A stretch of 64,000 bases of DNA, taken from contig NZ_JANLCJ010000001.1 of NCBI RefSeq assembly GCF_024979295.1, forward strand, positions 992,001 to 1,056,000, written 5' to 3'. Below the pieces are notes generated by a model. It made no database searches. It had not been told where the DNA came from and was given only the letters and a program-made list of their open reading frames with translations. Made by a program: the position numbers and the translations under genes. Source of the DNA: Herbiconiux daphne (GTDB taxonomy: Bacteria; Actinomycetota; Actinomycetes; Actinomycetales; Microbacteriaceae). This document shows, in pieces, positions 37,023 through 47,526 of the stretch (within the stretch, counting starts at the first letter, position 1; each line of letters starts with the position of its first letter).

Positions 37023-37853
37023 TCAGAGCGGGCGGCTGAGGGCCTCGAGGCGCTTGCGCCAGGTGGCGGCGCGCGAGGGGCGGGCGACCACCACCGGCCC
37101 GTCGATCCAGGCGTCGACCACGCTGATGCCGTGCAGGGCACTCACCACCCACACCTCGCAGCCGTCGAGGTCACCCGGCCGGGCGCGTTCCTCCACCACG
37201 CGGGTGCCGGTCGCGGTGGCGATCAACCGGATGCTCCGAGCGGTCACGCTGGCCACCCGCGCGAGGTCGCTCGCCGGCGCGACGAGCGTCTCGCCACGCC
37301 ACCACAGCACGGCCGAACTCGTGCCGTCGCTGACCAGTCCGTCGTCGAGCAGCACGAGCTCGTCGGCGCCGTTCTCTTGAGCGCCCGCCCTCAGGGCGAG
37401 CAGCCGCTCGAGATCGGGACCCTTCACGCGCGGCACCCGGCGCGGTTCGGGCCCCGCGTGTGTCGCGAGCACGGTCGACTCCCGGCGTCGCGGCGCCACC
37501 CGCACGCGCAGGCGCAACTCTTCGGTGCCGTCGACCGCGGCCAGCTCCACACGAGGGAACAGCGGGCCCGAACGGAACGAGCGGAGCCGACCGAGCGCGG
37601 CGCTCCAGAAGGCTTCGGCGGCGGCATCCGTGTGCCCGGCCGAGCTGCCGGTTCCGGATGCCGCGGCCGATGCACCCCCCGCGGACTCCTCGATGCCGGC
37701 CAGAAAGCGCTCGCGGTGCGCGTCGAGCGCGCGGGTGCGGCCGTCGGCCGAGACCAGCCAGGAGTCGGCGACGAGCAGCCGGTCGTGCGGGCGCAGGTCG
37801 CGCTCGACGAGGGCGTCGCCGGTCCAGACGAAGGTCGCGGGGGCATCGGCCAC
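37023..37853 (-). CDS. pabC: Aminodeoxychorismate lyase / class IV aminotransferase
   Basis: PLP enzyme that releases pyruvate from aminodeoxychorismate to give p-aminobenzoate for folate. 276 residues with fold-type IV features: probable PLP Lys in RVKGPDLERLLALR, and the cofactor-phosphate loop LVSDGTSSAVLWWRG (usually EGTxSN; here Asp replaces Glu). Assignment to PabC rather than a branched-chain or D-amino-acid aminotransferase rests on its divergent neighbour pabB. Start GTG with GGAAGGA six bases upstream. The internal Ala/Gly-rich stretch around residues 55-70 is unusual. Confidence 0.8.
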   Translation of the reverse strand: MADAPATFVWTGDALVERDLRPHDRLLVADSWLVSADGRTRALDAHRERFLAGIEESAGGASAAASGTGSSAGHTDAAAEAFWSAALGRLRSFRSGPLFPRVELAAVDGTEELRLRVRVAPRRRESTVLATHAGPEPRRVPRVKGPDLERLLALRAGAQENGADELVLLDDGLVSDGTSSAVLWWRGETLVAPASDLARVASVTARSIRLIATATGTRVVEERARPGDLDGCEVWVVSALHGISVVDAWIDGPVVVARPSRAATWRKRLEALSRPL

Positions 37854-37882
37854 ACTCGCTCCTTCCGTCAGGTCGCACGATC

Positions 37883-37888
37883 TACGCT
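37883..37888 (+). promoter_or_regulatory. Putative -10 box of a leaderless pabB transcript
   Basis: TACGCT ends six bases before GTG at 37895, which is in frame two codons upstream of ATG 37901. There is no SD for either start. Confidence 0.4.
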
Positions 37889-37894
37889 AGTACA

Positions 37895-39415
37895 GTGTCG
37901 ATGACGCTCCTGCGCCGTTCCGTGGCCGTCGAACTCGACCCCGCGACGGTTTTCGAAGCACTCTACGCACACGCCGAGAACGCGTTCTGGCTCGACAGCG
38001 GAACGCATGCCACGAGCGGCATGAGCTACCTCGGCGCGTCGGCGACCGTGTGCCGCTGGCACTCCTGGGCCGAGATCCTCGCCGGCACCGTGGGCTTCGG
38101 CGCGATGCACCGCCCGCCCGAGGCGGCGCCCGCCGAGGGCGCCGACGCCGACGGCGCCGCCGCCGCAGACACCACCGGCGCGGGCCCGCGCTTCCGTCTG
38201 GGCTGGGTCGGCTGGCTCGAATACGAGCTCGGCACCCTCGACGAGGAGCGTGCCGGCCGCACGCCGCGGCCGCGGCATCCGGTGGCCGTGTTCCTGCGGG
38301 TCGATCGCGCCGTCGAGTTCGACCACGCAACCGGCGGCGTGACCCTGCTCGCGCTCGACGAGCCGGGCGCCGAAGAATGGTTCGCGCAGACCACCGCGGC
38401 ACTTCAGGCCGCGAGCGCCGGGGCTACGAGCGCCAAGGCCGCGAGCGCCCGCGCTGTAAACGCCAGCGCCACGAACTCAAGCACCACGACGCCCGCTGAG
38501 GAACCGGCATCCGCATTCCCCACCCCCGCGCAGAGCGACCCGAGCACGCGCGTGGAGGCATCGGTGCGCCACCCGGCCCACGACTACGAGCGGCTCGTCG
38601 AGCAGTGCAAGCGCATCATCGAGCGCGGCGACGCCTACCAGCTCTGCCTCACCAACCGGTTCGCGGTGAACGAGCACGTCGATCCGTTCGAGACCTACCG
38701 GCGGTTGCGCGAGGCGAGTCCGAGCCACCATTCGGGCTACTTGCGGGTGGGCGACACGGCGCTGCTCAGTTCGTCGCCCGAGCAGTTCCTGTCGGTCGAC
38801 CCGCACGGCACCGTGGTCACGCGCCCGATCAAGGGCACCAGGCCGCGCGGCGACGGGCCTGTCGAAGACGCCCTGCTGGTGCGCGAGCTCGCCGCCAGCC
38901 AGAAGGAGCGCGCCGAGAACCTCATGATCGTCGACCTCATGCGCAACGACCTCGCCCGGGTCTGCCGGGTGGGTTCGGTGCAGGTGACGTCGTTGCTCGA
39001 GGTGGAGACCTACCGGCAGGTGCACCAGCTGGTCAGCACGGTCGAGGGGCAGCTGGCCGACGGGGTCACGGGGCTGGATGCCGTCGCCGTCTGTTTTCCG
39101 GCGGGCTCGATGACCGGGGCGCCCAAGCGCAGCGCGATGGCGCACCTGGCGGCGCTCGAGGGCGGGCCGCGGGGCATCTATTCGGGGGCGTACGGTTACC
39201 TCTCGTTCGACGGGTCGGTCGATCTGGCCATGGTCATCCGCAGCATCGTGCTGACTCCGGATGGCGCATCCATCGGTGCGGGAGGCGGCATCACCGCGCT
39301 CTCCGAAGCCGCCGACGAGCTGCGCGAGACCCGGGTCAAGGCGGCCGCGCTGCTCGCCGTGCTCGGTGCCCGGGCGCCGGTCGACGACGGGGGTTCCGGG
39401 CTTCGCCGACCGTGA
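37895..39415 (+). CDS. pabB: Aminodeoxychorismate synthase component I
   Basis: Aminates chorismate to 4-amino-4-deoxychorismate together with a PabA glutaminase, not in this window. 506 residues. The chorismate-binding core fills the C-terminal half: VTRPIKGTRPRG, DLMRNDLARVC, and CFPAGSMTGAPKRSAM, then IYSGAYGYLSFDG and IGAGGGITALSEA. The PIKG lysine marks PabB rather than anthranilate synthase (PIAG). An Ala/Ser/Thr-rich spacer at about 170-205 separates it from the N-terminal domain. Start GTG 37895 or ATG 37901; the former fits a leaderless mRNA. Confidence 0.88.
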   Translation: MSMTLLRRSVAVELDPATVFEALYAHAENAFWLDSGTHATSGMSYLGASATVCRWHSWAEILAGTVGFGAMHRPPEAAPAEGADADGAAAADTTGAGPRFRLGWVGWLEYELGTLDEERAGRTPRPRHPVAVFLRVDRAVEFDHATGGVTLLALDEPGAEEWFAQTTAALQAASAGATSAKAASARAVNASATNSSTTTPAEEPASAFPTPAQSDPSTRVEASVRHPAHDYERLVEQCKRIIERGDAYQLCLTNRFAVNEHVDPFETYRRLREASPSHHSGYLRVGDTALLSSSPEQFLSVDPHGTVVTRPIKGTRPRGDGPVEDALLVRELAASQKERAENLMIVDLMRNDLARVCRVGSVQVTSLLEVETYRQVHQLVSTVEGQLADGVTGLDAVAVCFPAGSMTGAPKRSAMAHLAALEGGPRGIYSGAYGYLSFDGSVDLAMVIRSIVLTPDGASIGAGGGITALSEAADELRETRVKAAALLAVLGARAPVDDGGSGLRRP

Positions 39416-39470
39416 ACAACGCCTGATCGGCGGGGAACCGCGGAGGTTTGTTTAGTACTGTTGGTCACTG

Positions 39471-39548
39471 GTGCGCCGAGCGCGCCATCCCGAGCGCCTC
39501 ATCCTCTGGCGGTTCTGCCGAGAGCGTGAGTCGCGTGCGCACGCATGA
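39471..39548 (+). CDS. Possible leader peptide ORF overlapping the leuS start
   Basis: A 25-codon frame (GTG 39471 to TGA 39548), reading [13 protein letters not shown] and ending ESRAHA, whose stop overlaps the leuS ATG (ATGA). It has no SD of its own and only two Leu codons, so classical Leu attenuation is doubtful. Translational coupling is possible because leuS itself has only a weak SD. Speculative. Confidence 0.25.
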   Translation: MRRARHPERLILWRFCRERESRAHA

Positions 39549-42160
39549 ATGAGAGTCCTGTGGTCATCGAGAACACGCCCGCCACCGCCGCCGGTTCGTC
39601 GCACGACGACGCCGAACGCTACGACTTCCAGGCCATCCAAGACAAGTGGATGCCGATCTGGGAAGACCTGAAGCCGTTCCAGAGCGACCTCGAGGGCGAC
39701 AAGCGCCCGCGCAAATACGTGCTCGACATGTTCCCCTACCCGTCGGGCGACCTGCACATGGGCCACGCCGAGGCCTACGCGCTGGGGGACGTGATCGCCC
39801 GTTACTGGCGCCAGCAGGGCTTCAATGTGATGCATCCGATCGGCTGGGACTCGTTCGGCCTGCCCGCCGAGAACGCGGCCATCAAGCGCGGACTCGACCC
39901 GCGGCAGTGGACCTACGACAACATCGAGCAGCAGCGCAAGAGCTTCAAGAAGTACGCCGGGTCGTTCGACTGGGACCGCGTGCTGCACACCAGCGACCCC
40001 GAGTACTACAAATGGAACCAGTGGCTGTTCCTCAAGATGTATGAGAAGGGTCTCGCCTACCGCAAGGCATCGTGGGTCAACTGGGACCCGGTCGACCAGA
40101 CCGTGCTCGCCAACGAGCAGGTGCTGCCCGACGGCACCTCCGAGCGTTCTGGCGCGGTCGTGGTGAAGAAGAAGCTGACCCAGTGGTATTTCCGCATCAC
40201 CGACTACGCCGACCGGCTGCTCGACGACCTGCGTCAGCTCGAGGGCACCTGGCCCGCGAAGGTGATCGCGATGCAGCGCAACTGGATCGGCCGCTCGATC
40301 GGCGCCGACGTCGACTTCGCCATCGAGGGGCGCGACGAGCCGGTGACGGTGTTCACCACCCGGCCCGACACGCTCTACGGCGCGACGTTCATGGTGGTCG
40401 CCCCCGACTCCGACCTCGCGATCGACCTGGCGGCGGGATCGCCGTCGGAAGAGGTGCGTTCGCGGTTCACGAAATACCTCTCCGACGTGCAGAAGTCGTC
40501 GGAGACCGAGCGCCAGGCCACCGACCGCCCGAAGACCGGCATCTTCCTCGAGCGCTACGCGATCAACCCGGTCAACGGCGAGCGCCTGCCGATCTGGGCG
40601 GCCGACTACGTGCTGGCCGACTACGGTCACGGCGCCGTCATGGCCGTGCCCGCGCACGACCAGCGCGACCTCGACTTCGCGCGCGCCTTCGACCTGCCGA
40701 TCCGCGTGGTCGTCGACACCCTGCAGCCCGTGACCGGCGCCATCCCGGTGGTGCACGGCGACGAGCTGCCCGAGGACTGGCCCGAAGACATCACCGTGAT
40801 CGACCCGGCGAAGACCGGTCTGGCACTCGCGGGCGAGGGCCGCCTGATCAACTCGGGCCCGCTCGACGGGCTGTCGAAGTCGAACGCGATCCGCAAGATC
40901 ATCGAGATCCTCGAGGCCGCCGGCACCGGCCGCCCCGCGAAGAACTACCGGCTGCGCGACTGGCTCATCTCGCGGCAGCGTTATTGGGGCACCCCGATTC
41001 CGATCATCCACGGGGCGGATGGCGCGGAATACCCCGTGCCCGAAGACCAGCTGCCCGTGCTGCTGCCGCCCACCGAGGGCCTCAACCTCACGCCGAAGGG
41101 CACGTCGCCGCTCGGCGCCGCGTCGGACTGGGTGAACGTGCCCAACCCCGTCGACGGCACCCCGGCGCTCCGCGACGCCGACACGATGGATACCTTCGTC
41201 GACAGCTCGTGGTACTTCCTGCGCTTCCTGTCGCCGAATGACGAGACCAAGGCGTTCGACCCGCGCGAGGTCGACAAGTGGGCGCCGGTCGACCAGTACG
41301 TCGGCGGCGTGACCCACGCCATCCTGCACCTGCTCTACGCGCGCTTCATCACGAAGGTGCTGTTCGACCTCGGCTACGTCTCGTTCACCGAGCCGTTCAG
41401 CGCGCTGCTCAACCAGGGCATGGTGCTGATGGACGGCTCGGCGATGTCGAAGTCGAAGGGCAACCTGGTGCGCCTCAGCGACCAGCTCGAGGAGCACGGC
41501 GTCGACGCGGTGCGCCTCACGATGGCGTTCGCCGGGCCGCCCGAAGACGACATCGACTGGGCGGATGTCTCGCCGGCGGGTTCGGCGAAGTTCCTCGCCC
41601 GGGCCTGGCGCCTGGTCGGCGACGTGACGTCGCCGCCGTCGGTGAACTGGCGTGAGGGCGACCGCGCGCTGCGGCGGGTGACCCACAAGTTCCTGGCCGA
41701 GGCGCCGGGGCTGGTGGAGTCGTTCAAGTTCAACGTGGTGGTGGCTCGACTGATGGAGCTCGTGAACGCCGCGCGCAAGGCCATCGACTCGGGCCCGGGC
41801 GGCGGCGACCCCGCCGTGCGCGAGGCCGTCGAGACCGTGGCCCTGGGGCTGTCGCTCTTCGCGCCGTACACGGCCGAAGACATGTGGGCCCGACTCGGCT
41901 ACGAGCCGTCGATCGCGAACTACGGCTGGCGCGGCGCCGACCCGTCGCTCTTGACCGAAGAGACCGTCACCGCGGTCGTGCAGGTCGACGGCAAGGTGCG
42001 CGACCGGCTCGAGGTGTCGCCGAAGATCGCCGGAAACGAGCTCGAGGCGCAGGCGCGAGCGCTACCGTCGGTGGTGCGCTCTATCGGCGACCGCGAGATC
42101 GTGACGGTGGTGGCGCGAGCGCCCCGCCTCGTCAACTTCGTCACAAAACCGGCGTCGTAG
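39545..42160 (+). CDS. leuS: Leucyl-tRNA synthetase
   Basis: Class I synthetase charging tRNA-Leu, 871 residues. The HIGH-type motif HMGH is at 71-74 ([16 protein letters not shown]) and KMSKS-type AMSKSKGN near residue 633, with the large editing domain between them ([19 protein letters not shown]). The start is taken as ATG 39545, which gives the expected length although the SD is poor and a short overlapping ORF ends there. Its N-terminus has a 20-residue extension. Confidence 0.97.
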   Translation: MNESPVVIENTPATAAGSSHDDAERYDFQAIQDKWMPIWEDLKPFQSDLEGDKRPRKYVLDMFPYPSGDLHMGHAEAYALGDVIARYWRQQGFNVMHPIGWDSFGLPAENAAIKRGLDPRQWTYDNIEQQRKSFKKYAGSFDWDRVLHTSDPEYYKWNQWLFLKMYEKGLAYRKASWVNWDPVDQTVLANEQVLPDGTSERSGAVVVKKKLTQWYFRITDYADRLLDDLRQLEGTWPAKVIAMQRNWIGRSIGADVDFAIEGRDEPVTVFTTRPDTLYGATFMVVAPDSDLAIDLAAGSPSEEVRSRFTKYLSDVQKSSETERQATDRPKTGIFLERYAINPVNGERLPIWAADYVLADYGHGAVMAVPAHDQRDLDFARAFDLPIRVVVDTLQPVTGAIPVVHGDELPEDWPEDITVIDPAKTGLALAGEGRLINSGPLDGLSKSNAIRKIIEILEAAGTGRPAKNYRLRDWLISRQRYWGTPIPIIHGADGAEYPVPEDQLPVLLPPTEGLNLTPKGTSPLGAASDWVNVPNPVDGTPALRDADTMDTFVDSSWYFLRFLSPNDETKAFDPREVDKWAPVDQYVGGVTHAILHLLYARFITKVLFDLGYVSFTEPFSALLNQGMVLMDGSAMSKSKGNLVRLSDQLEEHGVDAVRLTMAFAGPPEDDIDWADVSPAGSAKFLARAWRLVGDVTSPPSVNWREGDRALRRVTHKFLAEAPGLVESFKFNVVVARLMELVNAARKAIDSGPGGGDPAVREAVETVALGLSLFAPYTAEDMWARLGYEPSIANYGWRGADPSLLTEETVTAVVQVDGKVRDRLEVSPKIAGNELEAQARALPSVVRSIGDREIVTVVARAPRLVNFVTKPAS

Positions 42161-42210
42161 GAGTTCTCCACAGATCGCTCCGACGGGCCCTGACGGCCTG
42201 ACGGTCTTCC

Positions 42211-42216
42211 TACTCT
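42211..42216 (+). promoter_or_regulatory. Putative -10 box of a leaderless comEA transcript
   Basis: TACTCT ends six bases before the comEA ATG at 42223. The intervening GACGGC is not a Shine-Dalgarno. Confidence 0.45.
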
Positions 42217-42222
42217 GACGGC

Positions 42223-43371
42223 ATGTCCTCGTCAGATGCAGGTGACCCTCGGCCGTCGGGCCGGTTCGGCGTTTTCGGGCAGACGCGCCGTGTGGGCCGG
42301 CGTGGGGGCTCTGTTGGGGGTGTGGGGTCCGCCGACTCTGTTGGCTCCGCGGGCTCGGTGGCGAGCTCGTCTGCGCCCGCGCGGAGATCAGGGATCTCCG
42401 CAGGCCGTCATGTGCAGGCGCCTTCTCAGCGCACGGATCCGTTCTCCGGCGAGCCTGAATCGCTCGCACTTGCCGACAGCGGCGATCCACCCGGGCTCGC
42501 CGTGATGTCCGATCCGTCCGACGCGCCGGATTCACTCCACCCGTCGGGTGCGTCGCTGCGGGTGCGCGTGGGGGTCGGTGCGGCGATCGTGCTCGTCGTG
42601 GCCGCGCTCGTGTGCTCGGTGCTCGTCACGGCGCTGTCGCCGGTCGGAGCCACCACGGTGCTAGGCCCGGCCGTTTCGGCCGCAGGTGTCACGTCGACCC
42701 TGTCGTCGGGGTCGCCGACGGATGCCGCGGCGGCGCCGTCGGGCTCGCCGTCCGGTTCGCCGTCTCACGGTGGGTCGAACGGCTCGGGCGGGGGAACGGG
42801 CGCGTCCGGCGGCGGCACCGCTGCCGGTGGTGCGACCGCCGGCGACGGTTCGGGCGATCCGGGTGCTGCCGACGGTGTGGCGTCAGACCCCTCGGGGCCC
42901 GCGATCCTCGTGCACGTGCTGGGCGCGGTCGCCGTGCCGGGCGTCTACGAACTCTCCGAGGGTGCTCGCGTGTTCGACGCCGTCGGCCTCGCGGGCGGCT
43001 TGACCGAGGCTGCTGATCCCGGTTCCGTCAACCTCGCCCGGCCGCTGGTCGACGGGGAGCAGCTTCGCGTGCTCGCGGTGGGCGAGGCTCCCGTCGCCCC
43101 TCCCGCGGGGTCGGGAGGGGCCGGCGCGGGTTCTGGCGGCGGCGGTCAGGCGGGGCCCGCCCCCGGGCAGCCAGGCGGCCCCGCGCTCAACCTCAACGTC
43201 GCCACCGCCCTCGACCTCGACGGCCTCCCGCGCATCGGTCCGGCGATGGCCGCCCGAATCGTGGCCTGGCGTGACGAGAACGGCCCGTTCACCTCGGTCG
43301 ACGACCTGCTTCAGGTCACCGGAATCGGCGACAAGACGCTCGATGGCCTGCGCGACCTGGTGACGGTGTGA
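42223..43371 (+). CDS. comEA: ComEA-like DNA-binding competence protein
   Basis: Membrane-anchored receptor for double-stranded DNA in natural transformation. 382 residues. A long Ser/Gly-rich cytoplasmic N-terminus (1-110) precedes one membrane helix (about 112-140, VGAAIVLVVAALVCSVLV) and a Gly/Ser linker (160-220). A SLBB domain follows (ILVHVLGAVAVPGVYEL, about 225-290). The C-terminal helix-hairpin-helix pair is LNLNVATALDLDGLPRIGP and DLLQVTGIGDKTLDGLRDL. Intact, but its partner comEC is interrupted. Confidence 0.92.
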   Translation: MSSSDAGDPRPSGRFGVFGQTRRVGRRGGSVGGVGSADSVGSAGSVASSSAPARRSGISAGRHVQAPSQRTDPFSGEPESLALADSGDPPGLAVMSDPSDAPDSLHPSGASLRVRVGVGAAIVLVVAALVCSVLVTALSPVGATTVLGPAVSAAGVTSTLSSGSPTDAAAAPSGSPSGSPSHGGSNGSGGGTGASGGGTAAGGATAGDGSGDPGAADGVASDPSGPAILVHVLGAVAVPGVYELSEGARVFDAVGLAGGLTEAADPGSVNLARPLVDGEQLRVLAVGEAPVAPPAGSGGAGAGSGGGGQAGPAPGQPGGPALNLNVATALDLDGLPRIGPAMAARIVAWRDENGPFTSVDDLLQVTGIGDKTLDGLRDLVTV

Positions 43372-45767
43372 ACCGGCCTCGAAGCGGGATAACCGTTGCT
43401 TCCGAACGACCGTCGGCACCCATCGATCTGCGTCTCGCTCCACCCGCCATCGCGACCTGGGTCGTCGCCGGCCTGCTGTGCGTCACTCCCGCGGCCGCGC
43501 CCGGGGCGGCCGTGATCGCGTGGACGCTCGCCGCCGCCGTCACCACGGTCACACTGCTTCGATCGCGCCGGGCGCCGGCGGGCGGGTTGCCCCGCAGGCT
43601 GCTTCGTGGAGTGCTGCCCATCGCTGCCCTCACCGCCGCCGCGGTGGCGCTCGTCTGCACCTCCGCCTTCGCGCTCGGGCACCTGCGGCATCCGCCGTCA
43701 CTCGACGAAGGGCGCCCGCGCCCGGGCGAGGCGGTGCTCGTGGTCACCGGCATCCCGAAGCTGTCGACGACGGCGGCGTTCGGTGCACGGCCGGGCGATC
43801 CGCCTCGGGTGTCGTTCGACGCCACCCTCGAGTCGTTCTCCGCTGCCGGGCTCGTGGTCGCGGCGCGGTCGCCGACGCTGGTGTTCGCATCGGCCGACCC
43901 GCAGACGCTGGCCATCGGTGCAACCCTTCGAACCCGCGGCACACTGACGCCCCTGACGCCCGGTGAGTCGCACGAGTTCCTGTTCTTCGCGCGCGGATCC
44001 CCGACCGTCTCCGCCGGCCCTCCGTGGCACCTCGCCTGGGCCGACACCCTGCGATCGAGCTTCCACCAGACGACAGCCGGGCTGCCCGGCGACGGCGCCG
44101 CCCTGCTCACCGGTTTGGCGATCGGCGACGACAGCGCGGTGTCGCAATCGCTCACCGATGCCATGAAGGTCACCGGCCTCACCCATCTCACGGCGGTCTC
44201 GGGCGCCAACTGCGCCGTCGTGGTCACCGCCGTGATGCTCGTGGGCGGGGCGGTCGGCATCGGCCGGCGCACCCGGGTCGTGGTGTCGATCGCCGTTCTC
44301 GTGCTGTTCGTCGTGCTCGTGACGCCCGAGCCCAGCGTGTTGCGCGCCGCGGTGATGGCCGTGATCGTGCTCGTCGCGCTCGGTCTCGGGCGCCCTTCGG
44401 GAGGCATCCCGCCACTCTGCCTCTCGATCGTCGTGCTGCTCGCGCTCGACCCCTGGCTGTCGACCAGCGCCGGTTTCGCGTTGTCGGTGCTCGCCACCGG
44501 CGGACTGCTGCTGCTGACGCGGCCCATCGCCGCGGTAGCCGCCCGCGTCATGCCCCGATGGCTCGCGCTCGCCGTCGCGGTGCCGGTCGCCGCGCAGGTG
44601 GCGTGCCAGCCGGTGCTGTTCCTTCTCGCGCCGCAACTCACGCCCTACACGGTTCCGGCCAACCTGCTGGCTGAGCCGGCTGCCGCCGCGGTCGGCGTTC
44701 TAGGCCTTGTGGTGTGCCTGCTCGGAGTCGTCGTGCCGAGCCTCGCCGCGGTCGCCGCGTGGGTGCCCTGGCTGCCGTCGGCCTGGATCGCGGCCGTGGC
44801 TCGATTCTTCGCCGCGGCTCCCTTCTCGGTGATCGTGCTCCCGGATGCGCTGCTCGCGGCGGCCTGCGCGATCGCGATCACTGTCCTCCTGCTCGTCTAC
44901 CTGCTGGCGGCCCGCTCGAGGCCCCGAGTGGCCGCCGTCTGCGGTCTCGTGGCCGCGGTCGGTGTGGTCCTTATCGGCGGAGCGCTCGCCGGCGGCGCAC
45001 TCGCCCGCGCGGGGGCGGTGCCGAGCGACTGGCAGCTCGCGGCGTGCGACATCGGCCAGGGCGACGCCGTGCTCGTGCACAGCCGTGACCGTGTCGCGCT
45101 CGTCGACGTGGGTCCCGACCCCGAACCGCTGACGGCGTGCCTGCGACGGCTGAACGTGTAGCGCATCGACCTGCTCGTGCTGACCCACTACGACCGCGAC
45201 CACGTCGGCGGTCTCGACGCCGTCGTCGGAATCGTCGACCGCGCCCTCGTGGGCCCCACGGATGGCGCGGCCGACGAACATCTCCTCGACGATCTCCGCG
45301 GCGGCGGGGCCCAGGTCGTCGACGCCCACCGCGGCATGGCGGACACCCTCGGCGACTACCGGTGGGACGTGCTGTGGCCTCGCGACGGCGCCCGCATCTC
45401 GGGCAACGAGGCGAGCGTGACCGTGCTGTTCTCCGGGCCCCTGCGCATGATGTTCCTCGGCGACCTGGGAGAGCGGGCGCAGGCTGCCGTGGCTGCCGCC
45501 AACACCATCGGCCCGGTCGACGTCGTCAAAGTCGCCCACCACGGCAGTGCCGACCAGAGCGAGCGGTTCTACCTGGCGCTGCACGCGGTGGTCGGCGTCA
45601 TCTCGGTCGGCCTCGACAACGGCTACGGCCACCCCACCGACCGCTTGCTCGGCATCCTGGGGCGCACCGCGACCCGGGTCGCCCGCACCGATCTCGCCGG
45701 GCTCGTCGTCATCTCCGGGCGCTCCGCCGCGATCTCCGTCTGGACGGAGAAGACCGTGCCTCCCTAG
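43368..45767 (+). pseudogene. comEC: comEC DNA-uptake channel, interrupted by an in-frame amber codon
   Basis: ComEC transports single-stranded DNA across the membrane. From the GTG at 43368 the first 597 codons encode the membrane and competence domains (LTHLTAVSGANCAVVVTAVM is the family signature) and the first strand of the metallo-beta-lactamase domain (ACDIGQGDAVLVHSRDRVALVDVG). Then TAG at 45159-45161 stops translation after CLRRLNV. The same frame continues for 201 codons with RIDLLVLTHYDRDHVGG, the metal motif, and VAHHGSADQS. Relatives have a sense codon, often Glu, there, so G to T is likely. Readthrough or re-initiation at GTG 45177 cannot be excluded. Confidence 0.9.
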
Positions 45768-45919
45768 CCGTGCTGCCCGGGCATGGCAGGGCTGTGCGGG
45801 ACAATTGGCGCAACGCGTCCGCATCGACGTCCGCGAACGGCACAGGCGACGGCCACCGGGCCGGCATCGGTGTCGGCACCGGCGGCTAGGCTGAATGCCG
45901 ACCGACGAGAGAGGTGATC

Positions 45920-46951
45920 ATGGCAGTTGCGCGCGGCAGCCGAGCGGCGAAACCCGCTTCGAAGACGCTCATCCCTCAACTCGAGTGGAACCAGGTGCAG
46001 CCCTCTCCGGTCGTGCTCGTGACGGGCAGCGAGACGTTTCTGGCCGAGCGGGCCATCCGGCAACTGCGCGACCTGCTGAAAGCCGAAGACCCGAGTCTCG
46101 AGGTGACGGATGTCGATGCCGCCTCCTACTCGCCGGGCGAGCTGCTCTCACTCGCGAGCCCGTCGCTGTTCGGCGAGCCTCGGCTGCTGCGGGTCTCCGC
46201 GGTCGAGAAGTGCACCGACGCGTTCATCGACGACGCCATCGCCTACCTGGGCTATCCGGCCGACGACACCTATGTCGTGCTGCGGCACGGCGGGGGAGTG
46301 CGTGGCAAGAAGCTGCTCGAGGCGGTGCGCGCCGCCGCCGGGGTCGCGACCGAGATCGTATGTGCCGAGCTCAAGCGCGATTCCGACAAGTACGAGTTCG
46401 CGTCGGCGGAGTTCCGTGCCGCGGGCAAACGCGCCACCCCTGGCGCGATCCGGGCTCTCGTCTCCGCCTTCTCCGACGACCTGGCCGAGCTCTCGGCCGC
46501 ATGCGCGCAGCTGGTCTCCGACGCGAGCGACGAGATCACCGAGGTCACGGTCGAGCGCTACTACGCGGGCCGTGTCGAGACCAACGCCTTCGTGGTGGCC
46601 GACTCCGCCATCGCCGGCAACTACGGCGACTCCTTGGCTCTGCTCCGGCACGCGCTCGCCTCGGGGGCCGATCCGGTGCCGATCGTGGCGGCCTTCGCCA
46701 TGAAGCTCCGCACCATGGCCAAGGTCATGGGCACGCGCGGCGGCTCCGGGCAACTGGCCGGTCAGCTCGGCATGGCGCCGTGGCAGATCGACCGCGCCCG
46801 CCGCGACCTCTCGGGCTGGACCGGGGAGGGCCTCGGCCGCAGCATCCAGGTGCTCGCCGAGACCGACGAGAGTGTCAAGGGCGCCGGCCGCGACCCGGTC
46901 TTCGCCCTCGAGCGCATGATCGGCGTCATATCGTCCCGCGGCACGCTCTGA
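45920..46951 (+). CDS. holA: DNA polymerase III delta subunit
   Basis: Clamp-loader subunit that opens the beta sliding clamp. 343 residues of the HolA family: VVLVTGSETFLAERAIRQLRD near the start, a domain with NYGDSLALLRHALASGADPVPIV in the middle, and a C-terminal collar domain (LAGQLGMAPWQIDRARRDL). Actinobacterial holA usually follows comEC, as here. Start ATG 45920 behind GAGAGAGG; a GTG two codons upstream is possible. A TAGGCT -10 box lies at 45887-45892. Confidence 0.93.
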   Translation: MAVARGSRAAKPASKTLIPQLEWNQVQPSPVVLVTGSETFLAERAIRQLRDLLKAEDPSLEVTDVDAASYSPGELLSLASPSLFGEPRLLRVSAVEKCTDAFIDDAIAYLGYPADDTYVVLRHGGGVRGKKLLEAVRAAAGVATEIVCAELKRDSDKYEFASAEFRAAGKRATPGAIRALVSAFSDDLAELSAACAQLVSDASDEITEVTVERYYAGRVETNAFVVADSAIAGNYGDSLALLRHALASGADPVPIVAAFAMKLRTMAKVMGTRGGSGQLAGQLGMAPWQIDRARRDLSGWTGEGLGRSIQVLAETDESVKGAGRDPVFALERMIGVISSRGTL

Positions 46952-47020
46952 ACGGCGGCCACGATAGGCGGCCACGCAGCGGCGGCTACCAGCGGCGGCC
47001 ACGAACCGCCCACCATACAG

Positions 47021-47048
47021 AAAAGGGCCCCACCGAAGTGGGACCCTT
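47021..47048 (-). terminator. Terminator of rpsT
   Basis: An 11-base stem with one mismatch (AAGGGTCCCAC pairs with GTGGGGCCCTT, loop TTCG, read on the minus strand), followed by TTCTG. It begins 20 bases after the rpsT stop and is the best intrinsic terminator in the window. Confidence 0.85.
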
Positions 47049-47068
47049 CACGCTGTGAGGCTCTGGAT

Positions 47069-47329
47069 TCAGAGAGCCGCGACCTGCTTGGCGATGGCCG
47101 ACTTGCGGTTCGCTGCCTGGTTCTTGTGGATGACGCCCTTCGACGCCGCCTTGTCGAGCTTCTTGCCCGCGAGGAGCAGAGCGGCCTGAGCCTTCTCCTT
47201 GTCGCCGGCCACGACGGCGGTGCGGGTCGCGCGAACGGCGGTCTTGAGCTCGCTCTTGACGGCCTTGTTGCGCTCCTGGGCCTTCTTGTTGGTGCCGATG
47301 CGCTTGATCTGCGACTTGATGTTTGCCAC
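47069..47329 (-). CDS. rpsT: 30S ribosomal protein S20
   Basis: 86-residue basic ribosomal protein binding 16S rRNA. It begins [21 protein letters not shown] and ends in [20 protein letters not shown], both S20 signatures. GTG start with AGG upstream; an upstream ATG would add a non-homologous 39 residues. It stands alone, convergent with holA and divergent from the aminotransferase gene across 197 bases that hold no other recognisable feature. Confidence 0.96.
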   Translation of the reverse strand: MANIKSQIKRIGTNKKAQERNKAVKSELKTAVRATRTAVVAGDKEKAQAALLLAGKKLDKAASKGVIHKNQAANRKSAIAKQVAAL

Positions 47330-47526
47330 GGAAATAACCTCTGTATCTGTTCGGATGAGTGCGGTGCGATGGTCCGCTGCGGCCGAGCCGCGGAAGGAGC
47401 CACTCGCTGTTCGCACCCAGCAGAAGAGTATGGATGCGTAAGCCAACAGGCAACATTACCAGTTCTTGACCGCCTGAACAATCCGCCCGGCCAGGGCGCG
47501 TGTTGCACGCGGTACCGTAGAAGCCT

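Noticed and set aside
45177..45767. Separate gene for a metallo-beta-lactamase-fold protein
   Set aside because: It is the same frame as comEC after the TAG and lacks its first beta strand, so it is the severed ComEC C-terminus rather than an independent gene. Re-initiation cannot be excluded.
45800..45816. A further family B copy near 45.8 kb
   Set aside because: Only the 10-mer TTGGCGCAAC matches, with no complementary arm; consistent with chance in GC-rich DNA.
46950..47015. Tandem GGCGGCCACG motifs before the rpsT terminator as a regulatory array
   Set aside because: Irregular and short (three or four imperfect copies); looks like low-complexity expansion next to the terminator.
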